Shown here: piece after piece, positions 9,416 through 18,489 of the stretch | How the letters are laid out: the number at the start of each line of letters is the position of its first letter | Position numbering within the stretch: position 1 is the stretch's first letter | From: Elainella sp. Prado103 | GTDB lineage: Bacteria; Cyanobacteriota; Cyanobacteriia; Elainellales; Elainellaceae | Length of the DNA stretch: 59,150 nt | Assembly: GCA_025454395.1 (NCBI GenBank) | Contig: JALOOM010000012.1 | Span: 1-59,150, forward strand | Reading direction: 5' to 3' | Position numbers and translations under genes: made by a program | The notes under the pieces: generated by a model | The model's database searches: none | What the model was told of the DNA's origin: nothing | The model's input: the letters and a program-made list of their open reading frames with translations, nothing else

Positions 9416-10948
9416 CTAGAACAAAAACTGGATGACCGCACTAGGCGCAGGCAAAATAATCATCACTAAAATTGCTAAAGCCACCAGTCCCCAAAAATCG
9501 CGGTTGTCATCCAACTCGCTGACATCATTGAGAGCAGGTTCATCTACAACGGGCATAAAGAAGAGTAAAACAGCCCAAAGCAAAAATTCCTGCTGCACAA
9601 ACGACAGTCCAAGCACCAACAAGCGAGCGATTTGTCCGATCGTCGCTCCCCGTCGCTGACCAAACATGGCATGGACGATATGCCCACCATCCAATTGCCC
9701 CACGGGCATGAGATTAAGGGCTGTAATCACCAAACCCAGGCAACCGGCGATCGCTACCGGATGTAGTTTGAGCGCGCTTTCTAAGGTGAGGGTGCTGCCC
9801 AAAGCCGCTTTACTCAACAAAGTAATCAGCAGAGAAGCGGTAGGCTGAAATGAAGTAAAGTTGAGCAGCCCAGACTCATCGGTTAAAGGGGTAGGCGTAG
9901 AATGGGCTAACCCCCATAACAGGATCGGAATAGTGACAATAAAGCCAGCCAGGGGCCCGGCAATGCCCACATCAAACAGCACCTTACGATTTGGAACTGG
10001 AGAGCGCATCTGGATAAATGCTCCAAATGTTCCAAACGGGAAAATGGAGGCAGGTGGCACGGGAATAAAGTAGGGCAGTGTGGCTCGCAATCGATACCGT
10101 CGGGCTACGAGGTAATGTCCGAGTTCATGGGTCCCTAAAATCAGCATTAGCGATAAGGCATAGGGCAACCCGGTTCTCAGAATTGATAAATCCTCTGGAA
10201 ATTCTTGCAATTCTGGATTGGCCATTAGAGTGCCCGCCAGAATCGTGGTCAGCAATGTCGCTAACAGCAGCCCTAACGCCAAGCCTGGGCGGGTAGATAC
10301 GCCTTCTGAGCGGGTAGACGAGGTGGGTGCCTGGGTTGAACTGGCCAAGTCAGCTTGCGATCGAGCGTAAGGATTGGGCACTAATGCAAAGAATGGCTTA
10401 CCATTTAGCCCTTCTTGAAACACCACCAGAAAGCGATCAGCAAAATAGGTTTCAACATTCGATCGCACCGTCTTATAAGCCTCATCGGGCGAAGTGCGCA
10501 ATTGCCCCCGACAAATCAGCGCTTGGGGCTTATGCTCAATATTTTGGAGATAGTAAACCGACCAGGGGAAGCAGTTTTGTAGATTGGCTTCGTCTTCACG
10601 GTTAATTGGCGGTAGTAGCGATCGGGCATCAACCGGGTTGACCATCACATCTTGTGTAGACGGCAGGGTAGCGGCTGGTTTTGCCGTCTTGACAGAAGGT
10701 TGGGTGGTTCGCCCCCATTGCACCAATAGCAAATAAAGAAACGAACTGACGATAAACGGAACGATCAGCAGCAACAGTGGAATGCGCTGATCCCCCTGGT
10801 TAAACATTACCCAGGCCGTCCAAATAAATGCAGGCATCATCATCACCAGCCAGAGCAGCCAGACTGGAGTCTTGGTGACATTTGCCACGCTCCGTTGGAC
10901 AATAAAATAGGTGAGAACTCCCAATAGGAGTAACCAGAACAAAATCAT
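9416..10948 (-). CDS. Site-2 protease family (M50) intramembrane metalloprotease, EGY-like
   Basis: This is a 510-residue multi-pass membrane protein. The zinc site is GTHELGHYLVARR near residue 275, and the third ligand lies in NLMPVGQLDGGHI near residue 419, both hallmarks of M50 proteases. The N-terminus has two or three helices followed by a soluble stretch of about 150 residues; the C-terminal half has about six helices. The layout resembles plant/cyanobacterial EGY-type S2P homologues rather than RseP, because no PDZ domain is visible between the zinc motifs. The substrate is unknown; membrane-anchored regulators are the usual targets of the family. The downstream coiled-coil gene may be in the same operon. 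Confidence 0.92.
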   Translation of the reverse strand: MILFWLLLLGVLTYFIVQRSVANVTKTPVWLLWLVMMMPAFIWTAWVMFNQGDQRIPLLLLIVPFIVSSFLYLLLVQWGRTTQPSVKTAKPAATLPSTQDVMVNPVDARSLLPPINREDEANLQNCFPWSVYYLQNIEHKPQALICRGQLRTSPDEAYKTVRSNVETYFADRFLVVFQEGLNGKPFFALVPNPYARSQADLASSTQAPTSSTRSEGVSTRPGLALGLLLATLLTTILAGTLMANPELQEFPEDLSILRTGLPYALSLMLILGTHELGHYLVARRYRLRATLPYFIPVPPASIFPFGTFGAFIQMRSPVPNRKVLFDVGIAGPLAGFIVTIPILLWGLAHSTPTPLTDESGLLNFTSFQPTASLLITLLSKAALGSTLTLESALKLHPVAIAGCLGLVITALNLMPVGQLDGGHIVHAMFGQRRGATIGQIARLLVLGLSFVQQEFLLWAVLLFFMPVVDEPALNDVSELDDNRDFWGLVALAILVMIILPAPSAVIQFLF

Positions 10949-11365
10949 GCGGTGAAGCTTATACTGGGTCAGCCGGGCTAAAACAAGTGAAACGAAATCA
11001 AGTCAGAAGAGTCTGTTGGAGTAATCTGTTCAGGGCAATCTGCGAAATAGAGAGTCTAGAACGGGGATAGTCTAGATCTCCAGGATACCGCTTTCAAATG
11101 GTTTGCAGCACCCTTTTGCTAGATTCTCCTGGCAAACTTTCGATTTTAGCAGGCTGCTCATTGAATAATCCGCCTAGTCATCGCAATTACAGCCTTGTTC
11201 ATGCCGATCGCTTAGGGACTTAAAGGTAGAGGTCAGGGGCATAGACCCTGGAGTTGACCAGGGGTAAAGTAGTTGACCAGGGGTAAAGTAGTTGACCAGG
11301 GGTAAAGTAGTTGACCAGGGGTAAAACTGTTGTAATTGGGGTTGATAGCAATCTCCTGCAATCAG
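10949..11365. other. Intergenic region upstream of the site-2 protease
   Basis: About 400 bases without a supported gene. It contains the 19-bp array and two short copies of AGTCTAGA near 11050-11075. No clear promoter or terminator could be assigned. Confidence 0.5.
11253..11325. repeat. 19-bp tandem repeat, 3.8 copies
   Basis: The unit GTTGACCAGGGGTAAAGTA is perfectly repeated from 11253, 11272, 11291 and 11310, the last copy truncated after GGTAAA. The copies are identical, suggesting recent expansion. Confidence 0.93.
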
Positions 11366-11446
11366 TTAGCCGTCATAACCACCGTAACCGCCGTAACCGC
11401 CGTAACCGCCATAACCACCGTGACCACCGTGACTGCCGCGCCCCAT
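11366..11446 (-). CDS. Possible Gly-Tyr repeat micro-protein (26 codons)
   Basis: Read leftwards from ATG at 11446, the frame encodes MGRGSHGGHGG, four more copies of YGG, and YDG before TAA at 11366. The underlying DNA is a 9-base repeat (GGTTACGGC with synonymous variants) kept in phase with the codons. T/C wobble differences preserve Tyr and Gly, which is mild evidence for translation. A GTG 27 bases upstream would add residues. A purine-rich GGTGGAG lies about 12 bases before the ATG, too far for an ideal site. Gly-rich tails occur in cyanobacterial RNA-binding proteins and in Grr-type RiPP precursors, but no radical SAM partner is nearby. It may equally be a non-coding 9-bp repeat. Confidence 0.25.
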   Translation of the reverse strand: MGRGSHGGHGGYGGYGGYGGYGGYDG

Positions 11447-11448
11447 AA

Positions 11449-12210
11449 ATGATGCCGACTCCACCTTTTTCACCTATCCTCTCTGAACAGGAGGCTGACT
11501 TGACTGGTACTGAAACCCCTAGTCCTGAAACGACGAGTAGTGAAACTAGCACTGCGACGAAACTGCCACGTCCTGTGTTTGAGACTATATTTGCTTTTCC
11601 ACCGAATCGCGACACTTTAGGAGGGACGGCCTATCTGTTGCAGACGACGAGCGGAAATTTGTTGATTGATTGTCCAGCCTGGGATGCCAATAGCCAGTCC
11701 TTTTTAGCAGAACGAGGCGGCGTACGCTGGTTATTTTTGACTCATCGCGGTGCCATGGGCAAAGTTAAAGAGATTCAACAGGCTTGCCAATGCGAAATTG
11801 TTGTGCAGGAACAGGAGGCTTACCTGCTACCGAATCTTACGGTTACGGGCTTTCAAGCTACCTACTCGTTCGACTCGATCGCAGAAGCCATTTGGACTTG
11901 TGGTCATTCTCCCGGTTCTGCTTGTCTTTACTCTCCCGAATATGGTGGCATTTTGTTCACGGGTCGCCATCTTCTACCCGATCGCCAAGGTCTGCCAGTA
12001 CCGCTCCGAACCTCCAAAACGTTTCACTGGCTAAGACAAATTCGAAATATCCAAAAGTTGCGCGATCGTTTTTCTCCAGCAACCCTCAGTGTCATTTGTC
12101 CTGGAGCCAACACGGGTTTCCTCAGAGGGCAACGATCGATCGATCAAGCCTACGAAAAATTACAACAGCTCGATTTACAGGCTTGTTTGGCAGCACAACC
12201 ACTGCTCTAA
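11449..12210 (+). CDS. Metallo-beta-lactamase-fold protein lacking the metal motif
   Basis: This 253-residue protein has the order of the MBL fold: GGTAYLLQTTSGNLLIDCPAW (strand and Asp), then WLFLTHRGAMGKV where active members have THxHxDH, then CGHSPGSACLYSPEYGGILFTG, and a C-terminal ICPGANT. Only the first histidine of the canonical metal motif remains, followed by RGAMG. The GHSPGS turn and the second-site histidine region are kept. It is probably a non-catalytic or altered member conserved in cyanobacteria; a role in metabolism or binding is unknown. The first 45 residues are Thr/Ser/Pro-rich and may be partly untranslated, so the start could be later. Confidence 0.75.
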   Translation: MMPTPPFSPILSEQEADLTGTETPSPETTSSETSTATKLPRPVFETIFAFPPNRDTLGGTAYLLQTTSGNLLIDCPAWDANSQSFLAERGGVRWLFLTHRGAMGKVKEIQQACQCEIVVQEQEAYLLPNLTVTGFQATYSFDSIAEAIWTCGHSPGSACLYSPEYGGILFTGRHLLPDRQGLPVPLRTSKTFHWLRQIRNIQKLRDRFSPATLSVICPGANTGFLRGQRSIDQAYEKLQQLDLQACLAAQPLL

Positions 12211-12229
12211 GTCTCCCTCTTCCGACCAT

Positions 12230-12264
12230 CACGCTCACTGACACGCTCACTGACACGCTCACTG
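12230..12264. repeat. 12-bp tandem repeat, 3 copies
   Basis: The unit CACGCTCACTGA is repeated three times, 20 bases after the stop of the MBL-fold gene. Confidence 0.88.
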
Positions 12265-12606
12265 GGAATTGAACATTCTGTACAGGCAGAGCCTGTTCCC
12301 AAACTATTCGAGCGGCGATCTTAATGAATGCTTGTGCTTGAAGAAACCAAGGTGAGGGGTGCAACCGATTGGCTTGAGCCAGCCTGTTAAGACTAGGATT
12401 GCAGAATCCAGTAAATTTCCTCTGGTCGGGGATGACACGGGCAGGCAAGTTAGAGGAGACTGGTGAATATCAGTCTAATCGATCTGAATAGCGCGGGCTG
12501 TCCCAAGATGATCCACCTTCTGATACTCGTTCTTCGTCCCCTGTTGCGCTGTAATGGTGATTAAGGTCTTTCTGATGATTAAGGTCTTTCTCACCTAGAC
12601 CATTTA

Positions 12607-12648
12607 ACCTGCAAATTCGACCTGCAAATTCGACCTGCAAATTTCGCT
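12607..12648. repeat. 13-bp tandem repeat, 3 copies
   Basis: The unit CCTGCAAATTCGA is repeated three times, the last copy altered after CCTGCAAATT. Confidence 0.85.
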
Positions 12649-12754
12649 TCTGATGGAAGTCCTTGTAGATCACTCAAATAGATCGCTGAAATCGCTATTC
12701 GGATCACTATTCAGATCAATATATGGATATTGAGATCACTATTGAGATAACCAT

Positions 12755-12815
12755 ATAGATGTAGATCGCCATAGATGTAGATCGCCATAGATGTAGATCG
12801 CCATAGATATAGATC
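12755..12815. repeat. 16-bp tandem repeat, about 4 copies
   Basis: The unit TAGATGTAGATCGCCA is repeated three to four times with a divergent last copy. It lies about 30 bases upstream of the small Cys/His protein gene, so it may sit in its promoter or leader. Confidence 0.88.
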
Positions 12816-12847
12816 ACCATCTGGATTCTCCTTCCCTCATCGGCAAT

Positions 12848-13135
12848 GTGCTTATGGATGCTGCACGCAACCCCTTCAAAACGGCAAACTATCTGCTGCA
12901 CAAAGCTAGCCATGCTCAGTGGCACCGTCAGCAGAGTAAGGAGCATATTCTCCGATCGCAGCTTGGGTTCAAAGATCATACGTTAGGGCGACCTAAAGCC
13001 TGTGAAGGTTGTATCCACTACCATGGGATCGCCTATGGCTATAGTCGGGCAAACCGAACTCCACTAGTTTGCGGTTTTCATCCCTATGGCTGGCAAGCAG
13101 AGACTCACTGCCCCGATTGGAGTGGGGCAATCTAA
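12848..13135 (+). CDS. Small conserved Cys/His-rich protein
   Basis: The frame has 95 residues from GTG at 12848, or 93 from ATG at 12854. The C-terminal half carries KACEGCIHYHGIAYG, then LVCGFHPYGW and HCPDW: four cysteines and several histidines spaced like a small zinc-binding knuckle. The N-terminal half is helical and basic. The dense Cys/His/aromatic pattern and the recognisable cyanobacterial look of this motif support a real gene; the function is unknown. It precedes the CyanoP gene by 70 bases on the same strand, so cotranscription is possible. Confidence 0.75.
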   Translation: MLMDAARNPFKTANYLLHKASHAQWHRQQSKEHILRSQLGFKDHTLGRPKACEGCIHYHGIAYGYSRANRTPLVCGFHPYGWQAETHCPDWSGAI

Positions 13136-13205
13136 ATCGGGAAGTACATGAAGTGTCCCCAGAGCCAGTAAGATTATCTGGGAACTGTTAGAGGATCGCG
13201 GGGTT

Positions 13206-13748
13206 ATGCTGAAGCGAATTGTGATTGTTCTGCTGATAGTGGTCAGCTTGAGCTTGCAGAGCTGTACTCCAGCCGCTCTGAATTTGAAGAGCTATTCAAA
13301 TACCCTGAAAGGCTATGAGTTTCTTTACCCGAATGGCTGGGTGCAAGTCAAAGTGGAGAATGGCCCGGATGTTGTGTTTCATGACCTGATTGAAGAGAAG
13401 GAAAACATCAGTGTCGTGATTAACCCAATACCGGCTGAGAAAAACCTGGCAAATTTAGGTACCCCGACAGATGTGGGCTATCGGCTCTCTAAAAATGTGA
13501 TTGCGCCACCTGGTTCGGGTCGGGACGCTGAGCTGATCAGTGCTGCCAGTCGGCAGGTGGGCGATATGACTTACTATCTACTGGAGTATGCGATCCAATT
13601 ACCCAATCAAGTCGTGCGCCATAATCTGACTAATGCCGTGATTCGGCGTGGTCAACTCTTTACTTGTAGTTTGTATACGAGCGAAGACCGCTGGCAGAAA
13701 TCAGAATCACTCTTTCGTCAAGTCATCAATTCCTTCTCGGTCTACTAA
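13206..13748 (+). CDS. cyanoP: CyanoP-type PsbP-family lipoprotein of photosystem II
   Basis: The 180-residue protein opens with a lipoprotein signal, MLKRIVIVLLIVVSLSLQSC; the lipidated cysteine is at about residue 20. The mature part is a PsbP-like domain: GYEFLYPNGWVQVKVENGPDVVFHD, then VVINP, ELISAASRQVGDMTYYLLEYAI, and the C-terminal SFRQVINSF-type ending. In cyanobacteria this lumenal lipoprotein binds photosystem II and is considered an assembly or stabilising factor rather than a stoichiometric extrinsic subunit. The maf gene follows 25 bases downstream on the same strand, probably in one operon. Confidence 0.92.
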   Translation: MLKRIVIVLLIVVSLSLQSCTPAALNLKSYSNTLKGYEFLYPNGWVQVKVENGPDVVFHDLIEEKENISVVINPIPAEKNLANLGTPTDVGYRLSKNVIAPPGSGRDAELISAASRQVGDMTYYLLEYAIQLPNQVVRHNLTNAVIRRGQLFTCSLYTSEDRWQKSESLFRQVINSFSVY

Positions 13749-13773
13749 AGACTGGTACTAGCCTGCCCGGATT

Positions 13774-14367
13774 ATGACACCTCTCCCACCCTTTGTTTTA
13801 GCCTCTGCTTCTGCAGCTCGATTGCGGCTGTTGCGAACGGCAGGGATTGAACCGATCGTACAAGTCAGTGACTTTGATGAAGACCAGGTGCAAGCAACCG
13901 ATCCCAAGGATTTGGTTCAAATTTTGGCTAAAGAAAAAGCCGCTACCGTTGCGCGTCAATTGAGTGGCGCTCTCATTTTGGGCTGTGATTCAGTGCTGGC
14001 ATTGCAAGGAGAAACCTACGGCAAACCGGCAAACCCGACTGAAGCCATTGAACGGTGGAGACAAATGCGAGGACAAGTAGGCGAACTCTACACCGGGCAT
14101 GTCTTGATCGACCAACGCACTCAGCGCACGCTGATCCGGCATCAAATGACCCAGGTTCATTTCGCTTTAGTGAGCGATCGGGAGATCGAAGCCTATGTAG
14201 CCAGTGGTGAACCCCTCTACTGTGCGGGTTGCTTCGCTTTAGAAGGACGGGGTGGGTTATTTGTCGAAAAAATTGTCGGTTGCCATAGCAATGTCATTGG
14301 GCTCAGCCTCCCGTTGTTGCGGCAGATGCTCGCAGATTTAGGTTATGGGGTGGCAGATTTCTGGTAG
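13774..14367 (+). CDS. maf: Maf-family nucleoside triphosphate pyrophosphatase
   Basis: This 197-residue protein starts [20 protein letters not shown], the SASxxR(L) signature of Maf proteins. DFDEDQ, the lysine-containing [23 protein letters not shown] and the C-terminal [16 protein letters not shown] are all retained. Maf enzymes hydrolyse non-canonical or surplus nucleoside triphosphates to monophosphates, and some have been linked to arrest of cell division. It belongs to the same-strand group with CyanoP. The length and all motifs are normal for the family. Confidence 0.93.
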   Translation: MTPLPPFVLASASAARLRLLRTAGIEPIVQVSDFDEDQVQATDPKDLVQILAKEKAATVARQLSGALILGCDSVLALQGETYGKPANPTEAIERWRQMRGQVGELYTGHVLIDQRTQRTLIRHQMTQVHFALVSDREIEAYVASGEPLYCAGCFALEGRGGLFVEKIVGCHSNVIGLSLPLLRQMLADLGYGVADFW

Positions 14368-14910
14368 GGGACTGCCTGAAGCGGATACAGAAACATTTTG
14401 CAATGTTTAGATTGCGTGAAGATCATAATTCTTGTTGTTTGCTGATTTGAGCCGTTCTCATCCGCATTTGGATGCAATGCATCACTGTCCCGATCGGTCG
14501 GTCATTGCTCAAGAATGTCCTAAAATAGCGATTTACTTCTGAAAATAGCGATTTCAGGCACCTATGCTGTGCTTGAGTCAGACAGGCAGTTTCGTGATCT
14601 TACGGAGAACTCCGAAGAACCTGGTAATTCAATCAACCCTTCGACCTGCCTGGGATTTCACGGTGTTTTCATGAAGTTGCTAGAACTACGGATGTTATAT
14701 TGCCTGTTAAGACAAGACAATTGAAAGAAAGCTTGGGCTTTGCTCCAGTAGCCAGAGCCTAAGTTGCTAAACGCTAAACTTTTCCTGGAAGGGTCACTGT
14801 CACTTCTACTGTAGTTGCTTTAAGCTTTGGGTGTAGTACATCATTGGTAGTACGCCATTCGCATCTACTAGGCAAAATCTTTTTGACCTACCTTATCTCT
14901 GAGTTTTCCA
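14368..14910. other. Intergenic region upstream of the Ser/Thr kinase
   Basis: About 540 bases with no gene-like frame. A short duplication AAAATAGCGATTT occurs near 14521-14552. The stretch just before the kinase (14680-14900) is more AT-rich and contains TTATATT-like elements that could form a promoter. No terminator is clear. Confidence 0.5.
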
Positions 14911-16017
14911 ATGGACTCATCCCTTCCTAATCTAGATAAATTGCGGACTAACTCCCAACAGCAAACGTCATTGACTCAGCTCTGTGGGTCAGACCAACTG
15001 TTCCGTGAGCGATATAAAATCTTGCGCACCTTGGGGCGAGGTGGGTTTGGAGTTACCTATCTGGCCCAAGACGCAGTACTACCCGGTCATCCGCTCTGTG
15101 TCATTAAGCTGCTCTGCCCAAAAGTCAGCAATTCAGTTGTATTGCAGCGGGCCAGTCAACGGTTTGAACGAGAGGCCAAAACCCTCAGCCAACTGGGGAG
15201 CCATGCCCAAATTCCTCAACTGCTGGACTATTTTCAGGTCGATGGCGAATTTTATCTAGTTCAAGAATATATTCGAGGTCGTACCCTCGCCAAAGAAATT
15301 CGGGTGAAAGGATCGCTCTCTGAGTTAGAGGTGAAAGATTTCCTGCGGGAAATTTTGCCAGTCGTGCAATTTATTCACGAGCAGCATGTGATTCACCGGG
15401 ATATTAAACCACCCAATATCATTCGCTGTCAGGATGACGGACGGTTGGTGTTGATCGACTTTGGAGCGGTCAAGGAACAGTTTGTTGCAGTCAGTGAAAA
15501 CACCCAGAAAGGGGCAACCACTCATTTCGTCGGAACTTTGGGGTTTGCACCGCCGGAGCAGCTCGCTCTCCGGGCCAGCTACTCAAGCGACATCTTTGCT
15601 ATTGGGGTGACTTGCCTCTATATGCTGACGGGTAAACCACCCATGGAGTTTAGCTATGATCCGGTGACCGGGGAAGTGAACTGGCAAGACTACGTGGATG
15701 TGAGTGAACACTTTGGGAAGGTTCTCGATCGAATGCTGAAGATATCAGTACGGGATCGCTACCAGTCAGCAGATGAAATTTTACGCATTCTCAATCTGGA
15801 ACCCTATTTGGGCAAACTAGCAGATTGTTTGCATGTGCAGCCTCGTCTCTCAGATTTACCCGACGAAGCTGCTCTGCTCGCCCGGAATGGTTATCTGCCA
15901 CCGATGATGCGTGCAGCCATCACCATCCGCCGTTGGCGTACTCGCATGATGATGCGGGATCGGCAGCAGCAGTTAGAGTCCCCGGAGCCGGAGGGGGACT
16001 TAATCGTTAACAGTTAG
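14911..16017 (+). CDS. Serine/threonine protein kinase (Hanks type)
   Basis: The 368-residue kinase has the domain at about 33-300: glycine loop GRGGFGVTYLAQD, the VIKLL lysine, catalytic HRDIKPPNII, DFGAVKEQF in place of the usual DFG-activation start, GTLGFAPPEQ and SSDIFAIGVTC. This resembles the cyanobacterial Spk family closely. The roughly 60-residue C-terminal tail is basic then acidic and has no membrane helix or WD/TPR repeats, so the protein is probably soluble. The substrate is unknown. It stands alone between a long upstream region and the convergent SDR gene 16 bases away. Confidence 0.93.
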   Translation: MDSSLPNLDKLRTNSQQQTSLTQLCGSDQLFRERYKILRTLGRGGFGVTYLAQDAVLPGHPLCVIKLLCPKVSNSVVLQRASQRFEREAKTLSQLGSHAQIPQLLDYFQVDGEFYLVQEYIRGRTLAKEIRVKGSLSELEVKDFLREILPVVQFIHEQHVIHRDIKPPNIIRCQDDGRLVLIDFGAVKEQFVAVSENTQKGATTHFVGTLGFAPPEQLALRASYSSDIFAIGVTCLYMLTGKPPMEFSYDPVTGEVNWQDYVDVSEHFGKVLDRMLKISVRDRYQSADEILRILNLEPYLGKLADCLHVQPRLSDLPDEAALLARNGYLPPMMRAAITIRRWRTRMMMRDRQQQLESPEPEGDLIVNS

Positions 16018-16033
16018 CGTCGGCTTCATGGAC

Positions 16034-16762
16034 TCAGAGGCTGCCATAGACTGGCAAGGCGGCTCCTCGGATATCTTTGGCGGCTTCTGAAGCCAGAAAA
16101 CAGATCGCTTGACCCAGTGATTCTGGTTTGACCCAGCGATCTGCCTGGTCTTCTCCCATGGCCGCTCGATTGGCAGGCGTATCAATAATGCTAGGTAACA
16201 CGACATTCGCAGTAATGTTGGTGCCTTTAGTTTCATCTGCGATCGCTTGAGTTAAGGCGACCACTCCGGCTTTAGAAGCACAGTAGGCTGCGAGCTGACC
16301 GCCAGGATAGAGTGCCCCTCGCGATCCAACAGTGACAATCCGGCCATAATTCTGGTCTAGCATCCGACGCAAGCTATGTTTACAGACCAGAAATGTTGTA
16401 CTGAGATTTAGCTCAAAATCTTTTTGCCACTGGGCGTAGGAATATTCGTGGGTTTTGCCCATTGAAAAACCGCCAACGAGATGGATTAAGACATCAACCC
16501 GATCCATGCCATCCACCAATCGGATCACGGACTCTTCATCGGCTAAGTTGGTTTCGACAAACCGGACTCTGGCGCGATCACCCGGTGATAATACGCCCTT
16601 CAATCGTTCCACTTCCTGAGCCTGCATGTAGGGGATAGTAACGATCGATGCCCCTTGAGCCAGTACAAGCGGTGTCACGCCTAAACCCAACCCCCCGGTG
16701 CCCCCGGTTAACAAAACCTGCTGTCCTTTCATCTGAATTCCTGATTCTTGAATTTCCTGCAA
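16034..16762 (-). CDS. Short-chain dehydrogenase/reductase (SDR)
   Basis: The 242-residue SDR has the cofactor loop TGGTGGLGLGVT, the NNAG-equivalent LIHLVGG, the catalytic serine in VTVGSRGALYPGG and the YCASK catalytic Tyr/Lys pair. The C-terminal PESLGQAICFLASE region is typical of classical SDRs. The cofactor-binding Gly pattern suggests NAD(P)(H); the substrate is not predictable. ATG at 16732 (MKGQQVLLTGG) would remove ten residues and fits the family start better. It is divergent from the HAD gene with a 55-base shared upstream region. Confidence 0.9.
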   Translation of the reverse strand: MQEIQESGIQMKGQQVLLTGGTGGLGLGVTPLVLAQGASIVTIPYMQAQEVERLKGVLSPGDRARVRFVETNLADEESVIRLVDGMDRVDVLIHLVGGFSMGKTHEYSYAQWQKDFELNLSTTFLVCKHSLRRMLDQNYGRIVTVGSRGALYPGGQLAAYCASKAGVVALTQAIADETKGTNITANVVLPSIIDTPANRAAMGEDQADRWVKPESLGQAICFLASEAAKDIRGAALPVYGSL

Positions 16763-16817
16763 TCACTCTAGCAAGGGGATAATGGAGGCAGAGGTTGTAT
16801 TTTTTCTATGATTACCC

Positions 16818-17564
16818 ATGACTTATTTGGCATTAGCCACAGACTATGACGGTACCCTTGCCACAGAAGGCGTGGTAGAACCCGCAACAGTTGCGGCTTT
16901 AGAACGCTGGTGTGAAACAGGACGCAAACTGATTTTAGTAACCGGCCGGTTGCTGGATGACTTACTCAACATTCTGCCGCGCTATGTGCCGTTAGATCTG
17001 TTTGATTGGTTGGTGGCTGAAAATGGAGCTGTACTTTACCATCCGGCACAACAGGCAGTCCAGATGTTAACTGACCCGATCGCCCCTGAGTTTGTGCAAG
17101 CATTACGCGATCGGATCGGCGATGGGGCGGAAATTGCTCAGGCAGGTACTTCCGGTGAATTTGGGCATTTGATTCGGACTGGGCAGCTTGCCACTTTTTC
17201 CACAGGACGGGTGATGGTCGCAACTTGGCAGCCCTACGAGCGAGAAGTGCAAGCCCTGATTACCCAAATGCAGTTGGAGTTGCAAGTGATTATGAATAAG
17301 CGAGCCGTGATGGTGCTGCCGACTGGCATTGACAAGGCCTATGGGCTCAAAGCAGTCTTATCTGAGCTGAATCTAGCCCCGCTCCAAACAGTGGGGGTAG
17401 GAGATGCGGAAAACGATAGCCACCTGCTCGAACTGTGTGGGTTTTCGGCGGCGGTTGCGAATGCCTTACCGATCGTCAAAGCTCAAGCTGACTGGGTTGC
17501 GACCTATGAACGGGGTGCCGGTGTGGTGGAACTGATCGATCGATTGTTGACTGAAGTAGCTTAA
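16818..17564 (+). CDS. HAD-superfamily hydrolase (Cof-type)
   Basis: This 248-residue protein has HAD motif I as ATDYDGTLA (nucleophile Asp near residue 9), motif II LVTGR, the lysine in IDKAYGLKAVL, and motif IV GVGDAENDSHLL. The cap between residues about 80 and 180 is of the C2 type seen in Cof/sugar-phosphate phosphatases. It probably dephosphorylates small phosphometabolites; the exact substrate is unknown. A terminator for the convergent peroxiredoxin gene follows shortly after its stop. Confidence 0.9.
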   Translation: MTYLALATDYDGTLATEGVVEPATVAALERWCETGRKLILVTGRLLDDLLNILPRYVPLDLFDWLVAENGAVLYHPAQQAVQMLTDPIAPEFVQALRDRIGDGAEIAQAGTSGEFGHLIRTGQLATFSTGRVMVATWQPYEREVQALITQMQLELQVIMNKRAVMVLPTGIDKAYGLKAVLSELNLAPLQTVGVGDAENDSHLLELCGFSAAVANALPIVKAQADWVATYERGAGVVELIDRLLTEVA

Positions 17565-17604
17565 ACTCCTCTGCTCCCAGCAAAATGATGAACCATCAAT
17601 CATC

Positions 17605-17632
17605 AAAAAAGGCGGGCGATGCAGCCCACCTT
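17605..17632 (-). terminator. Intrinsic terminator of the peroxiredoxin gene
   Basis: Read leftwards, AAGGTGGGC-TGCATC-GCCCGCCTT forms a nine-pair stem with one wobble pair, followed by six T. It lies about 80 bases after the peroxiredoxin stop. The other strand has no T-tract after the stem. Confidence 0.82.
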
Positions 17633-17714
17633 GAGAACAAATCATGGAACGCTTACTTGAACGCTTCAATGCTGAACGCTGTTTCGCAGCGAAACGGCTC
17701 TGATCTAGCTGCCA

Positions 17715-18326
17715 TTAGACCGCCGCAAAGAATTCCTTCGATTTAACGGGATCGGGGTTCATTGTTGCATCACCCGGCTTCCAGTTCGCAGGGCAAACTT
17801 CATCTGGGTGGGACTGCACATATTGGATCGCCTGCAAGGTGCGCAGCGTTTCGTCTACACTCCGCCCGAATGCCAGGTTGTTAATCGTGGAATGTTGAAT
17901 GACTCCATCTTTGTCGATGATGAACAGACCCCGCAGAGCAATCCCAGCTTCTGGATCAAGCACGTTGTAAGCGGCACTGATTTCTTTCTTGATGTCTGCC
18001 ACCAAGGGGTAGGTGAGATCGCCGACACCACCGGATTTGCGATCGGTTTGAGTCCAGGCCAGGTGAGAAAATTCGCTATCAACCGAGACACCTAAAATTT
18101 CGGTGTTGATGGCTTTGAAGTCTTCGTAGCGATCACTAAATGCGGTAATCTCAGTAGGGCAAACAAAGGTGAAATCGAGCGGGTAGAAGAAGAGAACCAC
18201 GTACTTACCACGGTAGTCAGACAGCTTGATTGTCTTAAATTCCTGATCGTATACAGCAGTGGCGGTGAAGTCAGGTGCAGGTTGACCAACCCGGAGACAT
18301 CCTTCGGAACTGTAGGTCAGGGTCAT
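17715..18326 (-). CDS. Typical 2-Cys peroxiredoxin
   Basis: The 203-residue protein has the peroxidatic cysteine in [12 protein letters not shown] near residue 56 and the resolving cysteine in [10 protein letters not shown] near residue 173. [16 protein letters not shown] carries the conserved GGxG loop. It reduces hydrogen and alkyl peroxides with electrons from thioredoxin and protects the photosynthetic cytosol. The C-terminal YF-type helix is replaced by KSKEFFAAV, similar to other cyanobacterial members. Upstream lie a perfect palindrome and a tandem array in the region shared with the divergent debranching-enzyme gene. Confidence 0.95.
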   Translation of the reverse strand: MTLTYSSEGCLRVGQPAPDFTATAVYDQEFKTIKLSDYRGKYVVLFFYPLDFTFVCPTEITAFSDRYEDFKAINTEILGVSVDSEFSHLAWTQTDRKSGGVGDLTYPLVADIKKEISAAYNVLDPEAGIALRGLFIIDKDGVIQHSTINNLAFGRSVDETLRTLQAIQYVQSHPDEVCPANWKPGDATMNPDPVKSKEFFAAV

Positions 18327-18489
18327 GAATGAATCTCCTTACTTAAGTGCGTCTACTTTTAGAGAATCGTCGTTCGATCGCAATTCATTTGGGCTTTGAT
18401 CTGCAAGCCAGCCCAGCTTATTTACGAACTGTTACAACTATATCATAGTCATAACGATTTTGAGTAGGCCGATCGCTGGCAGAGATTAA

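Larger units (their letters stand above)
12211..12847. other. Intergenic region with several small tandem arrays
   Basis: About 640 bases with no supported gene. Besides the listed arrays, a direct duplication of GATTAAGGTCTTTCT lies at about 12558-12592. Reading frames crossing 12230-12470 give low-complexity or unrecognisable peptides. The segment 12290-12440 contains no repeat and could be a decayed gene; no family is recognised. Confidence 0.5.

Noticed and set aside
12122-12448. Leftward frame of 108 codons with a VSVSVSV stretch
   Set aside because: It crosses the 12-bp array and the antisense of the MBL-fold gene; the central part resembles no known protein.
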